A stretch of 36,532 nucleotides of DNA from Clostridia bacterium (GCA_017396965.1 JAFQKL010000213.1:1-36532), one strand, 5' to 3'; shown: positions 1 through 8,577, numbered from the stretch's first letter. Numbers and translations are program-made. The notes: generated from the letters alone by a model not told the origin.

Positions 1-28
1 AGGAGGGACACGGGTTATGCTGCTGCCG

Positions 29-65
29 AAGGCAGGCGGAAAAATCACATTTTTCCGCCTGCCTT
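29..65. repeat. Perfect 17-bp palindromic hairpin
   Basis: The arms at 29-45 and 49-65 are perfectly complementary around the 3-nt loop CAC. The A/T-rich part of the stem sits next to the loop and the GC-rich part at the base. Neither strand has a clear T run after the stem, so it is not a standard intrinsic terminator. It could still end transcription of a plus-strand gene lying to the left of the window. The first 28 bases hold nothing else that I can support. Confidence 0.6.
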
Positions 66-104
66 CACTTTCTTCATGGCAAACAGAGCTTTTTTGACAA
101 GCTG

Positions 105-139
105 AAAAAACGGCTGTCCCAAATGGACAGCCGATTTTT
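105..139. terminator. Bidirectional intrinsic terminator
   Basis: A 9-bp stem (CGGCTGTCC at 111-119, GGACAGCCG at 125-133) is flanked by A6 on the left and ATTTTT on the right, so it can work on either strand. It lies 29 bases past the stop of the minus-strand EcsC gene and is its natural terminator. Confidence 0.85.
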
Positions 140-167
140 GATTGATCGAACAAAGCACGACAAGCAC

Positions 168-965
168 TCAGCGGGCTGACGCCTTCTCCATCTCCCCCCA
201 CAAAAACCGCCGATGGTACTTCAGCCTCGCGAAGGCCGTCACCTCCCGCATACAAAACAGATCCCCCAGCCCGCCGACCACCCCCACCACGGCGAAGCTC
301 TGCAAAAACTTCATCTCCAGCAGCCGGTCGGACAGCGCGTCTGCCGCCCCCTGAATACAGCTGTCCAGCGTCACCTCCCTGGGAAAGTTTCCGGTGCGGA
401 TGAAGCGGTCGAGCAGCCCGTTCACCCGCTCCAGCGCCGCGCCGTGGCTCAAAGCCCCCTGAATCAGCAGCAGGTCAAAGCAGCGGTCCCTGTCGCTGCC
501 GCCGTCAAAGCCATACCCCAGCGCAATCTCCCGCAGCGCCTTCTGCAGCAGCAGGGAAAACAGCACAATATCCGGCAACCCGATGCCCAGCAGCCCCAGA
601 CCCGCGCCCGAGAACCCGGACAGCACCGTGTTCCCCACGCCGGTCCGCCCGGCTGTCCCCGAAAAGGCCTTCAGGGAACGGCTGCTGCCCATCACCCGGG
701 CGTTGCGCAGATTCCGCCGGTGCGCCTGTTCCACCGCCTGACGGCGCAGCATCCGCTCGCTCCACCCCTCGCCCTTCTTCAGCACCGTCATCAAACCCTT
801 GGAAAAGGCGGACTCCAGCTTCTCCCGCAGCCCAGCCGGCACCCGCTCCGCCAGCAGCCGCTCCAGCCGCCCCTCCCGTGGCTGTTGATGCTTCGCAAGC
901 CACCGCCGCTCCTCCTGCTGCAGCCGCCGCAGCTCTCTCCCGACCGCCGCACTTCGATCCGTCAT
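168..965 (-). CDS. EcsC family protein
   Basis: The 265-residue protein has a basic, helical N-terminal third. A hydrophobic Gly-rich stretch follows (around SGFSGAGLGLLGIGLPDIV, roughly residues 115-135), then the amphipathic helical C-terminal half typical of EcsC-family proteins. EcsC is named after the third gene of the Bacillus ecsABC locus; its biochemical role is not settled, and no ABC transporter genes are next to this copy. I chose the ATG at 965 because AAAGGAGG lies 8 nt upstream; an in-frame ATG at 1007 has no comparable site. The gene follows the P-loop gene on the same strand, 80 bases downstream, and both are probably read from the promoter at 1541-1569. Family assignment is fairly sure; function is unknown. 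Confidence 0.75.
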   Translation of the reverse strand: MTDRSAAVGRELRRLQQEERRWLAKHQQPREGRLERLLAERVPAGLREKLESAFSKGLMTVLKKGEGWSERMLRRQAVEQAHRRNLRNARVMGSSRSLKAFSGTAGRTGVGNTVLSGFSGAGLGLLGIGLPDIVLFSLLLQKALREIALGYGFDGGSDRDRCFDLLLIQGALSHGAALERVNGLLDRFIRTGNFPREVTLDSCIQGAADALSDRLLEMKFLQSFAVVGVVGGLGDLFCMREVTAFARLKYHRRFLWGEMEKASAR

Positions 966-1045
966 GTTGCCAGCCTCCTTTCGACGCTGTCTGTCACAAA
1001 ACAACAAAAGGCGCCCGGCAGCAGCCGGACGCCTCTCTTTCCCTC

Positions 1046-1462
1046 TTACAGGTTGGTAACATACTTGTGCAGCGCCTCAGGGATCTCGGCGAGATCGGCG
1101 GAGACGGTGGAGGTCAGCGTCAGATTCTGATTGTCGGTCAGCTCGCTCAAGGTCTCAAAGAAGAGGACCATCTCTTCGTCGTTCTTGCCGCAGATCTTGG
1201 TGATGGAGTCAACAAAGATATCGGTACAGTCATAGTCACCGGCCATAATGCCGCAGATAAAGCCGTTCATGGCGGCGTAGCTGTGGATCCTGAACTCATC
1301 CGCGCGGACCAGGCGCACCTGGGGTCTGATGTCATAGGTCAGGGAGTTGCCCTTCTCGATGCAGACAACGTTGCCCTTGCTGGCGTCAGCCGCCTGATGC
1401 ACCAGATCGACCAGCATCTTGGTCTTGCCGGTGCCCTTCTTACCAACGATTAATTTCACCAT
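1046..1462 (-). CDS. Small P-loop NTP-binding protein
   Basis: The 138-residue protein opens with MVKLIVGKKGTGKTKMLVDL, a clear Walker A motif (GKKGTGKT, residues 7-14) on the first beta strand. A possible Walker B-like strand is DIFVDSI near residues 80-86. No further helicase, GTPase or AAA+ motif is visible, and the protein is much shorter than most P-loop ATPases, so it may be a minimal ATP-binding module. Proteins like this in Clostridia are often labelled 'ATP-binding protein' or PilT-like, but nothing here indicates twitching motility. AGGAGA sits 8 nt ahead of the ATG. It is the first gene of a two-gene unit with the EcsC gene. NTP binding is well supported; substrate and role are unknown. 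Confidence 0.75.
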   Translation of the reverse strand: MVKLIVGKKGTGKTKMLVDLVHQAADASKGNVVCIEKGNSLTYDIRPQVRLVRADEFRIHSYAAMNGFICGIMAGDYDCTDIFVDSITKICGKNDEEMVLFFETLSELTDNQNLTLTSTVSADLAEIPEALHKYVTNL

Positions 1463-1540
1463 ATCGTATCTCTCCTATCTTTCCGAAAGCGTTCTGCGGT
1501 TATGGGGAGCGCACCCGTATGTCCGGATACTCCTGACTCC

Positions 1541-1569
1541 ATTATACTAAACTCGGCGGCGTAAATCAA
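1541..1569 (-). promoter_or_regulatory. Sigma-A promoter for the P-loop/EcsC unit
   Basis: On the minus strand the -35 box is TTGATT (1564-1569) and the -10 box is a perfect TATAAT (1541-1546), with a 17-bp spacer. It points at the ATG at 1462 and leaves a leader of about 70 nt. Confidence 0.8.
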
Positions 1570-1798
1570 CAGCAAGTTTATCAAAAAGGACGAGCGCCGC
1601 TCTGGAAGTCTGTTGCCGGGGAGTGAAGCCTGTTCACCAAACAGAGCCCTCTGTCCGCCCCCTGACGAAGCAGAGAAAAGGGCTTTTGGACAACGATCTT
1701 AAATAATAAGGAAAATTCGATAAACTACCTGAAAACTCATAAAAAATTTCATTCTCAGTTAGAATACTCAAAATAAACAATTTTTTTCGCAAAAGTTG

Positions 1799-1827
1799 TT
1801 GCACATTGACCGAAAACATAGTAGAAT
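1799..1827 (+). promoter_or_regulatory. Sigma-A promoter for the CdaR-type regulator
   Basis: TTGCAC (1799-1804), a 17-bp spacer and TAGAAT (1822-1827). The 100 bp upstream are strikingly AT-rich for this genome, as in an UP element. Transcription would start near 1834, giving a leader of about 120 nt before the ATG at 1955. The rest of the intergenic region (1570-1798) holds no gene that I can support. Confidence 0.75.
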
Positions 1828-1954
1828 ATTATTGTAGTTGAACAAAGGAGAGTCTCTTTTCCTGTGCAAATTGCTTGGTTTTCATGCGATACCCGCTGCC
1901 CGGAAGGGGCAGAAACGGACATCCGACTTTAGGGCGGAGCAGGAGGTTTTTTCA

Positions 1955-3037
1955 ATGGCAAACAGATTTTTTCAAGGCATTATCCACCAGCTCAGTGAGG
2001 TCGTGGACCGCAAGATCGGCATTTTGGACGAGGGCGGCAACATCATCGCCTGCAGTGCCCTTTCCGATATCGGCGGCTCCTACCACGGCTTCTCCCGTGT
2101 GCAGCCCGACGAAAACGGCGTGATCCGTTATGAGAACAACACCTACACCGCCGTCAGCGGCGCCGAGTCCGTCGGCGGCTACGTCGTCTTCGTGGCGGGA
2201 ACCGATGAGGTTGCCGTCCGCGCCGCGCGCCTGATCTCGGTTTCGCTCGGAAACTTAAAGCAGTTTTTCGACGATAAGTACGACAAGAGCAGCTTCATCA
2301 AAAACATCCTTTTTGACAACATCCTCCCCAGCGATGTCTACGCCAAAGCCAAGGACCTCGGCTTTGCCTACGAAGAGAAGCGCCTTGTGCTCATCGTCTG
2401 CCTTGAGAGCCGCTTCAAGACCACGCTGCCCGATATGCTCACCCGCGCCCTCGGCGAAAAGGTGCGCTTCTACCTGGTCAACATCAACGAGTCCTCCTCC
2501 GCCGTCGTCATCGAGCTGGGGGACAGCAGCCCCTCCGTCCTGAAAATTGCCCAGCAGGTGGCGGATGAGATCCAGCAGACCACGGCTTCCGCCTGCTGCG
2601 TCGGCGTCGGCACCATCGCCCCCAACTTAAGGGAGCTGGCGAGAACCTATAAGGAGGCGCAGCTCTCGCTCGATGTCGGCAACGTCTTCGACAAGGGCGC
2701 CTCGGTCATGAGCTACGACAATCTCGGCATCGGCCGCCTCATCTATCAGATGCCGACCACCCTGTGTGAAATGTTCCTCACCGAGGTCTTTAAGCAGGGC
2801 AGCATCGACTGCCTGGATGAGGAAACGCTCACCACCATCGAAAAATTCTTTGAAAACAACCTCAATGTCTCCGAGACGGCGAGAAAGCTCTTTGTCCACC
2901 GCAACACGCTCGTCTACCGCCTGGAAAAGATCAAGAAGCTGACGGGGCTTGACATCCGCGACTTTGACAACGCCATCGTCTTCAAGGTGGCGCTGATGGT
3001 CAACAGCTACCTGTCCGCCAACCAGAATAAATTCTAA
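1955..3037 (+). CDS. CdaR/PucR-type transcriptional regulator
   Basis: The 360-residue regulator has three parts: an N-terminal segment (IGILDEGGNIIACS) resembling a sensory domain, a middle GGDEF-like region seen in CdaR-type proteins, and a C-terminal PucR-type helix-turn-helix. The HTH spans about residues 303-332, with the family motif SETARKLFVHRNTLVYRLEK. CdaR/PucR proteins usually sense small metabolites such as sugar diacids or purines; the ligand here cannot be read. I chose ATG 1955 because AGGAGG lies 8 nt upstream. A TTG at 1838 is in frame but would add 39 atypical residues and start right at the promoter. It sits just upstream of ftsEX, which also has its own likely promoter, so control of cell-wall genes by this protein is only a suggestion. 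Confidence 0.85.
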   Translation: MANRFFQGIIHQLSEVVDRKIGILDEGGNIIACSALSDIGGSYHGFSRVQPDENGVIRYENNTYTAVSGAESVGGYVVFVAGTDEVAVRAARLISVSLGNLKQFFDDKYDKSSFIKNILFDNILPSDVYAKAKDLGFAYEEKRLVLIVCLESRFKTTLPDMLTRALGEKVRFYLVNINESSSAVVIELGDSSPSVLKIAQQVADEIQQTTASACCVGVGTIAPNLRELARTYKEAQLSLDVGNVFDKGASVMSYDNLGIGRLIYQMPTTLCEMFLTEVFKQGSIDCLDEETLTTIEKFFENNLNVSETARKLFVHRNTLVYRLEKIKKLTGLDIRDFDNAIVFKVALMVNSYLSANQNKF

Positions 3038-3144
3038 GGGGTGCAGCGGGCGCGCCGGCCTGCGCACCGTCCGCCATCCGCCACTGAGCCTCCCCGCGAC
3101 AAGGCAGCCGTCACAGGCTGTTCACGCAAAGGGAGGCAACGGTG

Positions 3145-3153
3145 TGTTACAAT
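3145..3153 (+). promoter_or_regulatory. Possible extended -10 promoter for ftsE
   Basis: TGTTACAAT matches an extended -10 element (TG-N-TACAAT). No good -35 box lies 16-18 bp upstream. It falls in the 168-bp gap between the regulator and ftsE and would give a leader of about 50 nt. Confidence 0.45.
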
Positions 3154-3205
3154 AAAAAAACCGGATCGACAGAGAAGCTCCGCCGATGCAGCGGAGGAAA
3201 GGCAA

Positions 3206-3925
3206 ATGCAAGCGACCGAAGCAGGGGTATCAACAGTCATGCTGATTTTTGAAAACGTCTCCAAGACCTACGAGAACGGCACCCGTGCGCTCGACGATGT
3301 CAGTCTGCGCATTGAGGACGGGGAGTTCGTCTTTATCGTCGGCCCGTCCGGGGCCGGAAAATCCACGCTCATCAAGCTGTTGATGAAGGAAGAGGAGCCT
3401 ACCTCCGGCAAGATCTATGTCGGCGGGCAGGACCTCTCCCAGCTGCGCCATCGCGACATACCCTATCTGCGTCGCAAAATGGGCGTTGTCTTTCAGGACT
3501 TCCGCCTCATCAACGAGCTGAATGTCTACGACAACGTGGCCTTCGCCATGAACGCCACCAACTGCTCCCGGCGCTCGATTCAGCGCCGGGTACCCTATGT
3601 GCTCAAGCTGATGAACTTAAGCGAAAAGGCCAAGGCCTTTCCCAGTGAGTTGTCGGGCGGCGAGCAGCAGCGGGTGGCGCTTTCGAGGGCGCTGGTCAAC
3701 AACCCCATGATGATCGTGGCCGACGAGCCGACCGGCAACGTCGACCCCAGGATGTCATGGGAGATCATGGGCCTGCTCAACGAGATCAACAAGCGCAAGA
3801 CCACCGTTGTGGTGGTGACGCATGAGAAAAATCTGGTCAACGCGCTGAAAAAACGGGTCATCTACATCGAAAAGGGTCGAGTCTTAAGCGACAGATTGGA
3901 AGGGCAGTACAGTGCGAGGCAGTAA
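3206..3925 (+). CDS. ftsE: Cell division ATP-binding protein FtsE
   Basis: This is the ATPase of the FtsEX complex, which couples ATP hydrolysis at the septum to activation of peptidoglycan hydrolases outside the cell. All ABC ATPase motifs are present: Walker [10 protein letters not shown] (46-54), Q-loop VFQDF, signature LSGGEQQR, Walker B IVADEPT and the switch histidine in VVTHE. From the ATG at 3206 (GGAGG 8 nt upstream) the protein has 239 residues. An in-frame ATG at 3239 gives the usual 228 residues starting [14 protein letters not shown], but has only a weak GGGG upstream. Either start is possible. The end overlaps ftsX by 14 nt, indicating translational coupling. The M23 protein downstream is the expected periplasmic-side partner. 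Confidence 0.95.
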   Translation: MQATEAGVSTVMLIFENVSKTYENGTRALDDVSLRIEDGEFVFIVGPSGAGKSTLIKLLMKEEEPTSGKIYVGGQDLSQLRHRDIPYLRRKMGVVFQDFRLINELNVYDNVAFAMNATNCSRRSIQRRVPYVLKLMNLSEKAKAFPSELSGGEQQRVALSRALVNNPMMIVADEPTGNVDPRMSWEIMGLLNEINKRKTTVVVVTHEKNLVNALKKRVIYIEKGRVLSDRLEGQYSARQ

Positions 3926-4808
3926 TTTTTTCTACTTTATCTCCCAGGGCGTGAAATATTTCCGCTCCAATAAATACATCTCCTTCGCCGCCGTCGGCGT
4001 CCTCGCGGCCTGCCTTTTCATCATGGGCAACTTCTGGCTGATCTACCTCAATGTCGACCTCAATCTGCAGCGGATGGAGGAGGAAAACCTCACCATGCTG
4101 TTTCTGGACGACGAGGTTCCCTCCGACCGCTTTGCCGAGATCCGCAGCCGCATCGAGCAGATCGAAAATGTCGCTGCCTGTGAGTTCATCTCCAAGGAAC
4201 AGGCGTTTGAGGACTACAAGGCGACCTACGCCGAGGAATACGACCTCTATGAAGACCTCGAAGCCCAGGGCATCAACCCCCTCCCCAACTCCTTCTCGGT
4301 CACCATGAAGGACATCACCATCTATGAGGAGACGATCTACCAGCTCTCCCGCATCGAGGGCGTGGCCCGCATCCGCAAGCAGAATCAGGACACCATCGAC
4401 GGGATGCTCTCGGTGGCCAAATCCATCTATTTCATCTGCTACTGGATCATGGGCCTGCTGTTCGTCGCCTCCCTCTTTATCATCATGAACACCATCAAGA
4501 TCGCCCGCTTTACCAACCGCAGGCAGATCAACATCATGAAATTCGTCGGTGCCACCGACTGGTTCATCCGCTGGCCCTTCATCTTTGAAGGCGCCATCAT
4601 CGGCCTGCTCGCCGCCGTCATCAGCCACCTCTTTGTCTGGTATACCTACACCAATGTCATGGTCAAGCTCGGCGAAACCATCCGCATCTTTGAGATTCTC
4701 CCCTTTGCCGAAGTCTCGAGTCAGATGCTGCTGGTGGCCTCGGTCTGCGGCCTGCTGATCGGCGTGCTGGGCAGCTCCATCTCGATCCGCCGGTATTTTG
4801 ATGTCTGA
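3912..4808 (+). CDS. ftsX: Cell division protein FtsX
   Basis: This is the 298-residue membrane subunit of FtsEX. It has a TM helix near residues 20-44, a large extracellular domain of about 130 residues, then three TM helices (around SIYFICYWIMGLLFV, FIFEGAIIGLLAAVIS and LLVASVCGLLIGVLG): the standard four-helix FtsX layout. The extracellular domain is where FtsX proteins contact the coiled coil of their hydrolase (EnvC in E. coli, PcsB in streptococci). The start is GTG at 3912, inside the ftsE end, preceded by GAAGGG. Spacing and order ftsE-ftsX-M23-S41 suggest one operon. Confidence 0.95.
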   Translation: MRGSNFFYFISQGVKYFRSNKYISFAAVGVLAACLFIMGNFWLIYLNVDLNLQRMEEENLTMLFLDDEVPSDRFAEIRSRIEQIENVAACEFISKEQAFEDYKATYAEEYDLYEDLEAQGINPLPNSFSVTMKDITIYEETIYQLSRIEGVARIRKQNQDTIDGMLSVAKSIYFICYWIMGLLFVASLFIIMNTIKIARFTNRRQINIMKFVGATDWFIRWPFIFEGAIIGLLAAVISHLFVWYTYTNVMVKLGETIRIFEILPFAEVSSQMLLVASVCGLLIGVLGSSISIRRYFDV

Positions 4809-4879
4809 TTTGGTAAGGACGTGCCTTTTTTGAGGCACCCGCCCATAAGTATTCCCACAGGAAAGGAAGTCGATTCCCC

Positions 4880-6049
4880 ATGCGAAACAAGAAGGGTATG
4901 CGGGTGATGGCGCTGATCATCGCTCTGCTGATGCTGCTGAGTGTCGCCGGGCCCATCCTGCTGCAGGTTCTGGCAGCCGATGAGATCACCGAGCTGCAAA
5001 ACAAGCTCGACAATCTCACCAAGCAGCAAAAGGAGCTGCAGAAGAAGATCAACTCCTCCACCGCCAACCGCAAGTCGGAGCTTCAGAAGAAAAACGAGCT
5101 GGAGCAGGAGATCAACAACTTCAACGACAAGATCGGGGTCTACGACGAGCTGATCACCCAGTACGATGAGCAGATCGCCGCAAAAGAGGCCGAGAGTGTG
5201 GACATTCAGTCTAGGGTGGACAGTCAGACCGAGATCTACTTAGCCCGCATCCGCGAAACCTACGAGCGCGGCACCTTGAGTTATCTCGACGTGCTCTTCT
5301 CCTCCGGCAGCCTGCGCGACTTCCTCACCCACATGGACTACGCCGCCGAGATCGCCCGCTACGATGAGCAGCTCATCACCGCCATGCGCGACGATAAGCA
5401 GGCAGTGCTCGACGCCAAGGCCGAGATCGAGCTGGCCCGCACCGAGCAGGCCACCCTCAAGGAAGAGGCGGAAAGCGACCGCAGCGCCCTCAAGAAGCGC
5501 CAGGACCAGGCCGATGCCAACATCAAGGCCTACGACGGCGACATTGCCCGTCAGAAGGAGCTGCTCGAGGAGGCCGAGGCCGAGGAGGAACGGTTCCTCG
5601 CCGAGCTGAAAAAGCTGCTCGCCGCCCGCGCCAACAGCGAGTACATCGGCGGTGACATGATCTGGCCCACCCCCGGCTACAAGACCGTCACCAGCCCCTT
5701 CGGAATGCGCACCCATCCCGTCACCGGTGTCTATAAGCTGCACACCGGCATCGACATTGGCGCCGCCGGCGGCAGCAAGATTCTCGCCGCCAACGCCGGC
5801 ACCGTCGTCTCCGCCGGCTACAACTCCGCCTGGGGCAACTACATCGCCGTCGACCACGGCGGCGGCCTCTCCACCTTCTATGCCCATATGAAATACTCCG
5901 CCTCGGTCGGCGTCGGCGCTACGGTGGCGCGCGGCGAGCAGATCGGCGTGGTCGGCACCACCGGCCTTTCGACCGGCAACCACCTGCACTTTGAAGTCCG
6001 CGTCCGGGGCGACAGTGTGCAGCCTCTCGACTATGTGACCCCCTCCTGA
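4880..6049 (+). CDS. M23 murein hydrolase activator, EnvC/PcsB-like
   Basis: The 389-residue exported protein has a signal peptide (hydrophobic core about residues 9-30), a long charged coiled coil (about 35-250), and a C-terminal M23/LytM domain. The zinc ligands are present: H288 and D292 in HTGID, and the HLHFE motif with H368/H370. So, unlike E. coli EnvC, which has lost its ligands, this protein may itself cleave peptidoglycan cross-links. Its architecture and place after ftsX make it the likely extracellular partner of FtsEX, the coiled coil binding FtsX and the LytM domain acting on the septal wall. GGAAAGGA lies upstream of the ATG. Catalysis and the FtsX contact are inferred. Confidence 0.9.
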   Translation: MRNKKGMRVMALIIALLMLLSVAGPILLQVLAADEITELQNKLDNLTKQQKELQKKINSSTANRKSELQKKNELEQEINNFNDKIGVYDELITQYDEQIAAKEAESVDIQSRVDSQTEIYLARIRETYERGTLSYLDVLFSSGSLRDFLTHMDYAAEIARYDEQLITAMRDDKQAVLDAKAEIELARTEQATLKEEAESDRSALKKRQDQADANIKAYDGDIARQKELLEEAEAEEERFLAELKKLLAARANSEYIGGDMIWPTPGYKTVTSPFGMRTHPVTGVYKLHTGIDIGAAGGSKILAANAGTVVSAGYNSAWGNYIAVDHGGGLSTFYAHMKYSASVGVGATVARGEQIGVVGTTGLSTGNHLHFEVRVRGDSVQPLDYVTPS

Positions 6050-6127
6050 CGGCACCCCGCTCCTGCCGGGGAATGCTGACCCCTTTCGCACCGCCCCCAC
6101 AAATCATCCCCCAACGGAGAGATGCCC

Positions 6128-7324
6128 ATGAAACGACGGTTCAGCTGGATCACCCTCCTCTGCACCTGCATCATCTGCAGCGTGCTCACCTTCGCCCTCA
6201 CCATCTTCGCCTACCAGCGGGTGGTCAACACGGCGCTGCTGGATGTCAACGATATGCAGCAGCGCTACGGCAAGCTGATCAAGCTTGACAAGCTGGTGCG
6301 CGAGATCTATGTCCACGAGATCGACGAGGAAGCCCTGATGGACGGCATTCTCACCGGCTACATGGACGGCCTCGGCGACCTGCACAGCTTCTATATGCCC
6401 AAGGATCTCTATGAGGACAACTGGAATATGCTCTCCGGCAGCTTTGTCGGCATCGGCATCACAGCGGTGCAGGATGTGGAAACCCTGCTCATCCGTGTGG
6501 TCGAGGTCTTTGACGACTCGCCCGCCGCCTCGGTCGGGCTGCAGACAGGCGACCTGATCGAAGCGGTGGAGGGTACGCCTGTCACCGAGATGGGGTATGA
6601 GGCGGCGGTCGAAGCCATCCCCGGCGAGGAGGGGACGGTGGTCAACCTGACCGTCCGCAGGGGAGAGCAGCAGCTCACCGTCTCGCCCACCCGTGCCCGG
6701 GTGGAGGTGCCCACCGTCTCCCATGAGATTCTCGACAGCGGCCTCGGTCTGCTGCGCATCACCGAGTTCGACCTCACCACCCCCGACCAGTTCTATCCGG
6801 CGCTCGACGCCCTGATCGCCGCCAAGGTGCCCGGCATCATCTTCGATCTGCGCGACAACAGCGGCGGCGAGCTCAATGCCGTCTGCGATATGCTCGACCG
6901 CCTGGTGCCGGAGGGGACCATCATCGAGATTGTCGACGCTGCCGGCGAGGCGGAGATCATCACCTCCGACAGCAATCAGCTTGATCTGCCGATGGCCGTG
7001 CTGGTCAACGGTTACACCGCCAGCGCCGCCGAGCTGTTCTCCGCCACCCTGCGCCACTACCACGAGGCGCCGCTGGTAGGGGAGACGACCTACGGCAAAG
7101 GCAGTGTCCAGGTCTTCCAGTCCCTCGGCGACGGCACCGGCGCCAACATCTCCTACGCCCTCTATTACCCCGCCGACGGCGAGGGCTACGACGGCGTGGG
7201 CCTCGAGCCGGACCACACCGTCGAAATGCCGCTTGCCTACGACCAGCTGGCCAAATCGGTGGCCTATGAGGAGGATATCCAGCTGCAAAAAGCAGAGCAG
7301 CTGCTGCTGGACGGGCAGGGATAG
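6128..7324 (+). CDS. S41 family C-terminal processing protease (CtpA-like)
   Basis: The 398-residue protein has an N-terminal membrane anchor (about residues 8-30), a PDZ domain (about 115-195, with GIGITAV and GLQTGDLIEAVEG) and an S41 protease domain. The Ser/Lys dyad is intact: S299 in YTASAAELF and K324 in TYGKGSVQ, 25 residues apart as usual. Such enzymes trim extracytoplasmic proteins, and several act on peptidoglycan hydrolases or sporulation signalling proteins. Its place after the M23 gene suggests it may process that protein. The second of two ATGs (6128) is preferred because GGAGAG is 6 nt upstream; the ATG at 6122 abuts that site. It ends the ftsEX cluster, followed by a strong terminator. 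Confidence 0.9.
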   Translation: MKRRFSWITLLCTCIICSVLTFALTIFAYQRVVNTALLDVNDMQQRYGKLIKLDKLVREIYVHEIDEEALMDGILTGYMDGLGDLHSFYMPKDLYEDNWNMLSGSFVGIGITAVQDVETLLIRVVEVFDDSPAASVGLQTGDLIEAVEGTPVTEMGYEAAVEAIPGEEGTVVNLTVRRGEQQLTVSPTRARVEVPTVSHEILDSGLGLLRITEFDLTTPDQFYPALDALIAAKVPGIIFDLRDNSGGELNAVCDMLDRLVPEGTIIEIVDAAGEAEIITSDSNQLDLPMAVLVNGYTASAAELFSATLRHYHEAPLVGETTYGKGSVQVFQSLGDGTGANISYALYYPADGEGYDGVGLEPDHTVEMPLAYDQLAKSVAYEEDIQLQKAEQLLLDGQG

Positions 7325-7358
7325 CTCCGTCGTCAGAATACCGCACAAAACCACACAG

Positions 7359-7394
7359 ACAGGGGCGATGCCGACCGGCACCGCCCCTGTTTTT
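7359..7394 (+). terminator. Intrinsic terminator after the S41 gene
   Basis: A 9-bp stem (ACAGGGGCG at 7359-7367, CGCCCCTGT at 7382-7390) is followed by TTTT. The loop can pair further (GCCG/CGGC). It ends the ftsEX cluster. Confidence 0.85.
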
Positions 7395-7490
7395 CAGCTC
7401 TTGTTCGCTCTTGTTTAAGTTTAAAGAAGGGCAAGACCAGGGGATTTTCCCTCTCTTACCCCTCCCGGAAGAGAAGGCGGAACAGAACCG

Positions 7491-8516
7491 TCAGGGCAGA
7501 ATCGTCACCCCGTCAATCAGCTCCCGCTCAAATGCCAGACGGTGGTGCTTGGTATAAATCCCCGGCAGTCCGCCTGTGTGCAGGAAGATCACCTTGGAGC
7601 CCTTCTCCAGTTTGCCGCTCTCCACCATCTCCAGAATCCCTGCAAAGGCCTTGCCGGTGTAGCAGGGATCGAGAATAATGGCCTCCTTGCGGGCCATGAG
7701 ATAGATGGCCTCGCGCACCTCGGCGCTCTCGTTGTTGTAAGCGCCTCTGGTGTACTCGGTCTCGATCTCAAAATCCTCCGCCTTCGCCTCGTAAGAGAGC
7801 CCCAGCTTCTCCTTCGCCTCCTGATAATAGGCGAGAAGACGCTGCTTTTTGGCCTCGTCAAAGGGCGAGATGGCAATCCCCTTGAGACGCAGCGGTGAAT
7901 TCTCGTTTTTCAGTCCGCAAAACAGCCCCATATAGGTGCCGAAGCTGCCGACCGTACTGATCAAAGTGGCGTCGCCGATGCCCATCGCCTCCGCCTGACG
8001 GGTGATCTCCACCGCGCACTCGTAATATCCCAGCATTCCGGTGACATTACTGCCGCCGATCGGGATCTCATACACCTTCTCGCCGGCCTCCTCATACCGC
8101 GCGCGCACCGCCGCCACCGTCTCCGCATACTGCACATCCGCCGGCCGGCCGTCGTTCTTCTTCAGCACCACCTCGGCCCCCATCAGACGATCGAGGAGAA
8201 TGTTGGCGCTGACCTCGCCCGGATACTCGTCTAAGCAGACGATGACGCACTTCATGCCGAACTTGGCAGCCACCGCCGCCGTCAGCCGGCCGTGGTTGGT
8301 CTGCGCGCCGCCCATCGTCAGCAGCGTCGTCGCCCCCTGCTGCTGTGCCTCGTGCAACAGGTACTCGAGCTTGCGCAGCTTGTTGCCGCCCACGCCGAGA
8401 CCGGTGAGATCGTCGCGCTTGATGTAAAACTCCAGCCCCAGCTCTTTGGAGATCGAAGGCAGATACTCCAGCGGGGTGGCGCTGCCGAGGAAGGAGACCT
8501 TCTCATATCCCAGCAT
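7491..8516 (-). CDS. PLP-dependent D-cysteine desulfhydrase / ACC deaminase family enzyme
   Basis: The 341-residue fold-type II PLP enzyme carries GVGGNKLRKLEYL near the N-terminus, where K46 is the expected Schiff-base lysine of the ACC deaminase/D-cysteine desulfhydrase family. A Gly-rich phosphate-binding stretch (STVGSFGTYMGL) and the C-terminal FLHTGGLPG motif are also present. D-cysteine desulfhydrase converts D-cysteine to pyruvate, ammonia and sulfide, while ACC deaminase opens the cyclopropane ring; sequence alone does not separate them securely here. The desulfhydrase reading fits an anaerobe better. AAGGAGG lies 6 nt ahead of the ATG. It is a single-gene unit with its own promoter. 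Confidence 0.85.
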   Translation of the reverse strand: MLGYEKVSFLGSATPLEYLPSISKELGLEFYIKRDDLTGLGVGGNKLRKLEYLLHEAQQQGATTLLTMGGAQTNHGRLTAAVAAKFGMKCVIVCLDEYPGEVSANILLDRLMGAEVVLKKNDGRPADVQYAETVAAVRARYEEAGEKVYEIPIGGSNVTGMLGYYECAVEITRQAEAMGIGDATLISTVGSFGTYMGLFCGLKNENSPLRLKGIAISPFDEAKKQRLLAYYQEAKEKLGLSYEAKAEDFEIETEYTRGAYNNESAEVREAIYLMARKEAIILDPCYTGKAFAGILEMVESGKLEKGSKVIFLHTGGLPGIYTKHHRLAFERELIDGVTILP

Positions 8517-8577
8517 TGTGTGTTCCTCCTTAAGATGATGTTGATTTGTCGGTGATGGATGCTTTGTCTTCTATCAT

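Noticed and set aside
17-97. A 26-codon frame from ATG 17 preceded by AGGAGG
   Set aside because: It runs straight through the palindrome at 29-65, and 10 nt of spacing plus no protein features make it doubtful.
1634-1819. A 61-codon minus-strand reading frame in the regulator's upstream region
   Set aside because: It has no ribosome site, lies in AT-rich promoter DNA and has no recognisable protein features.
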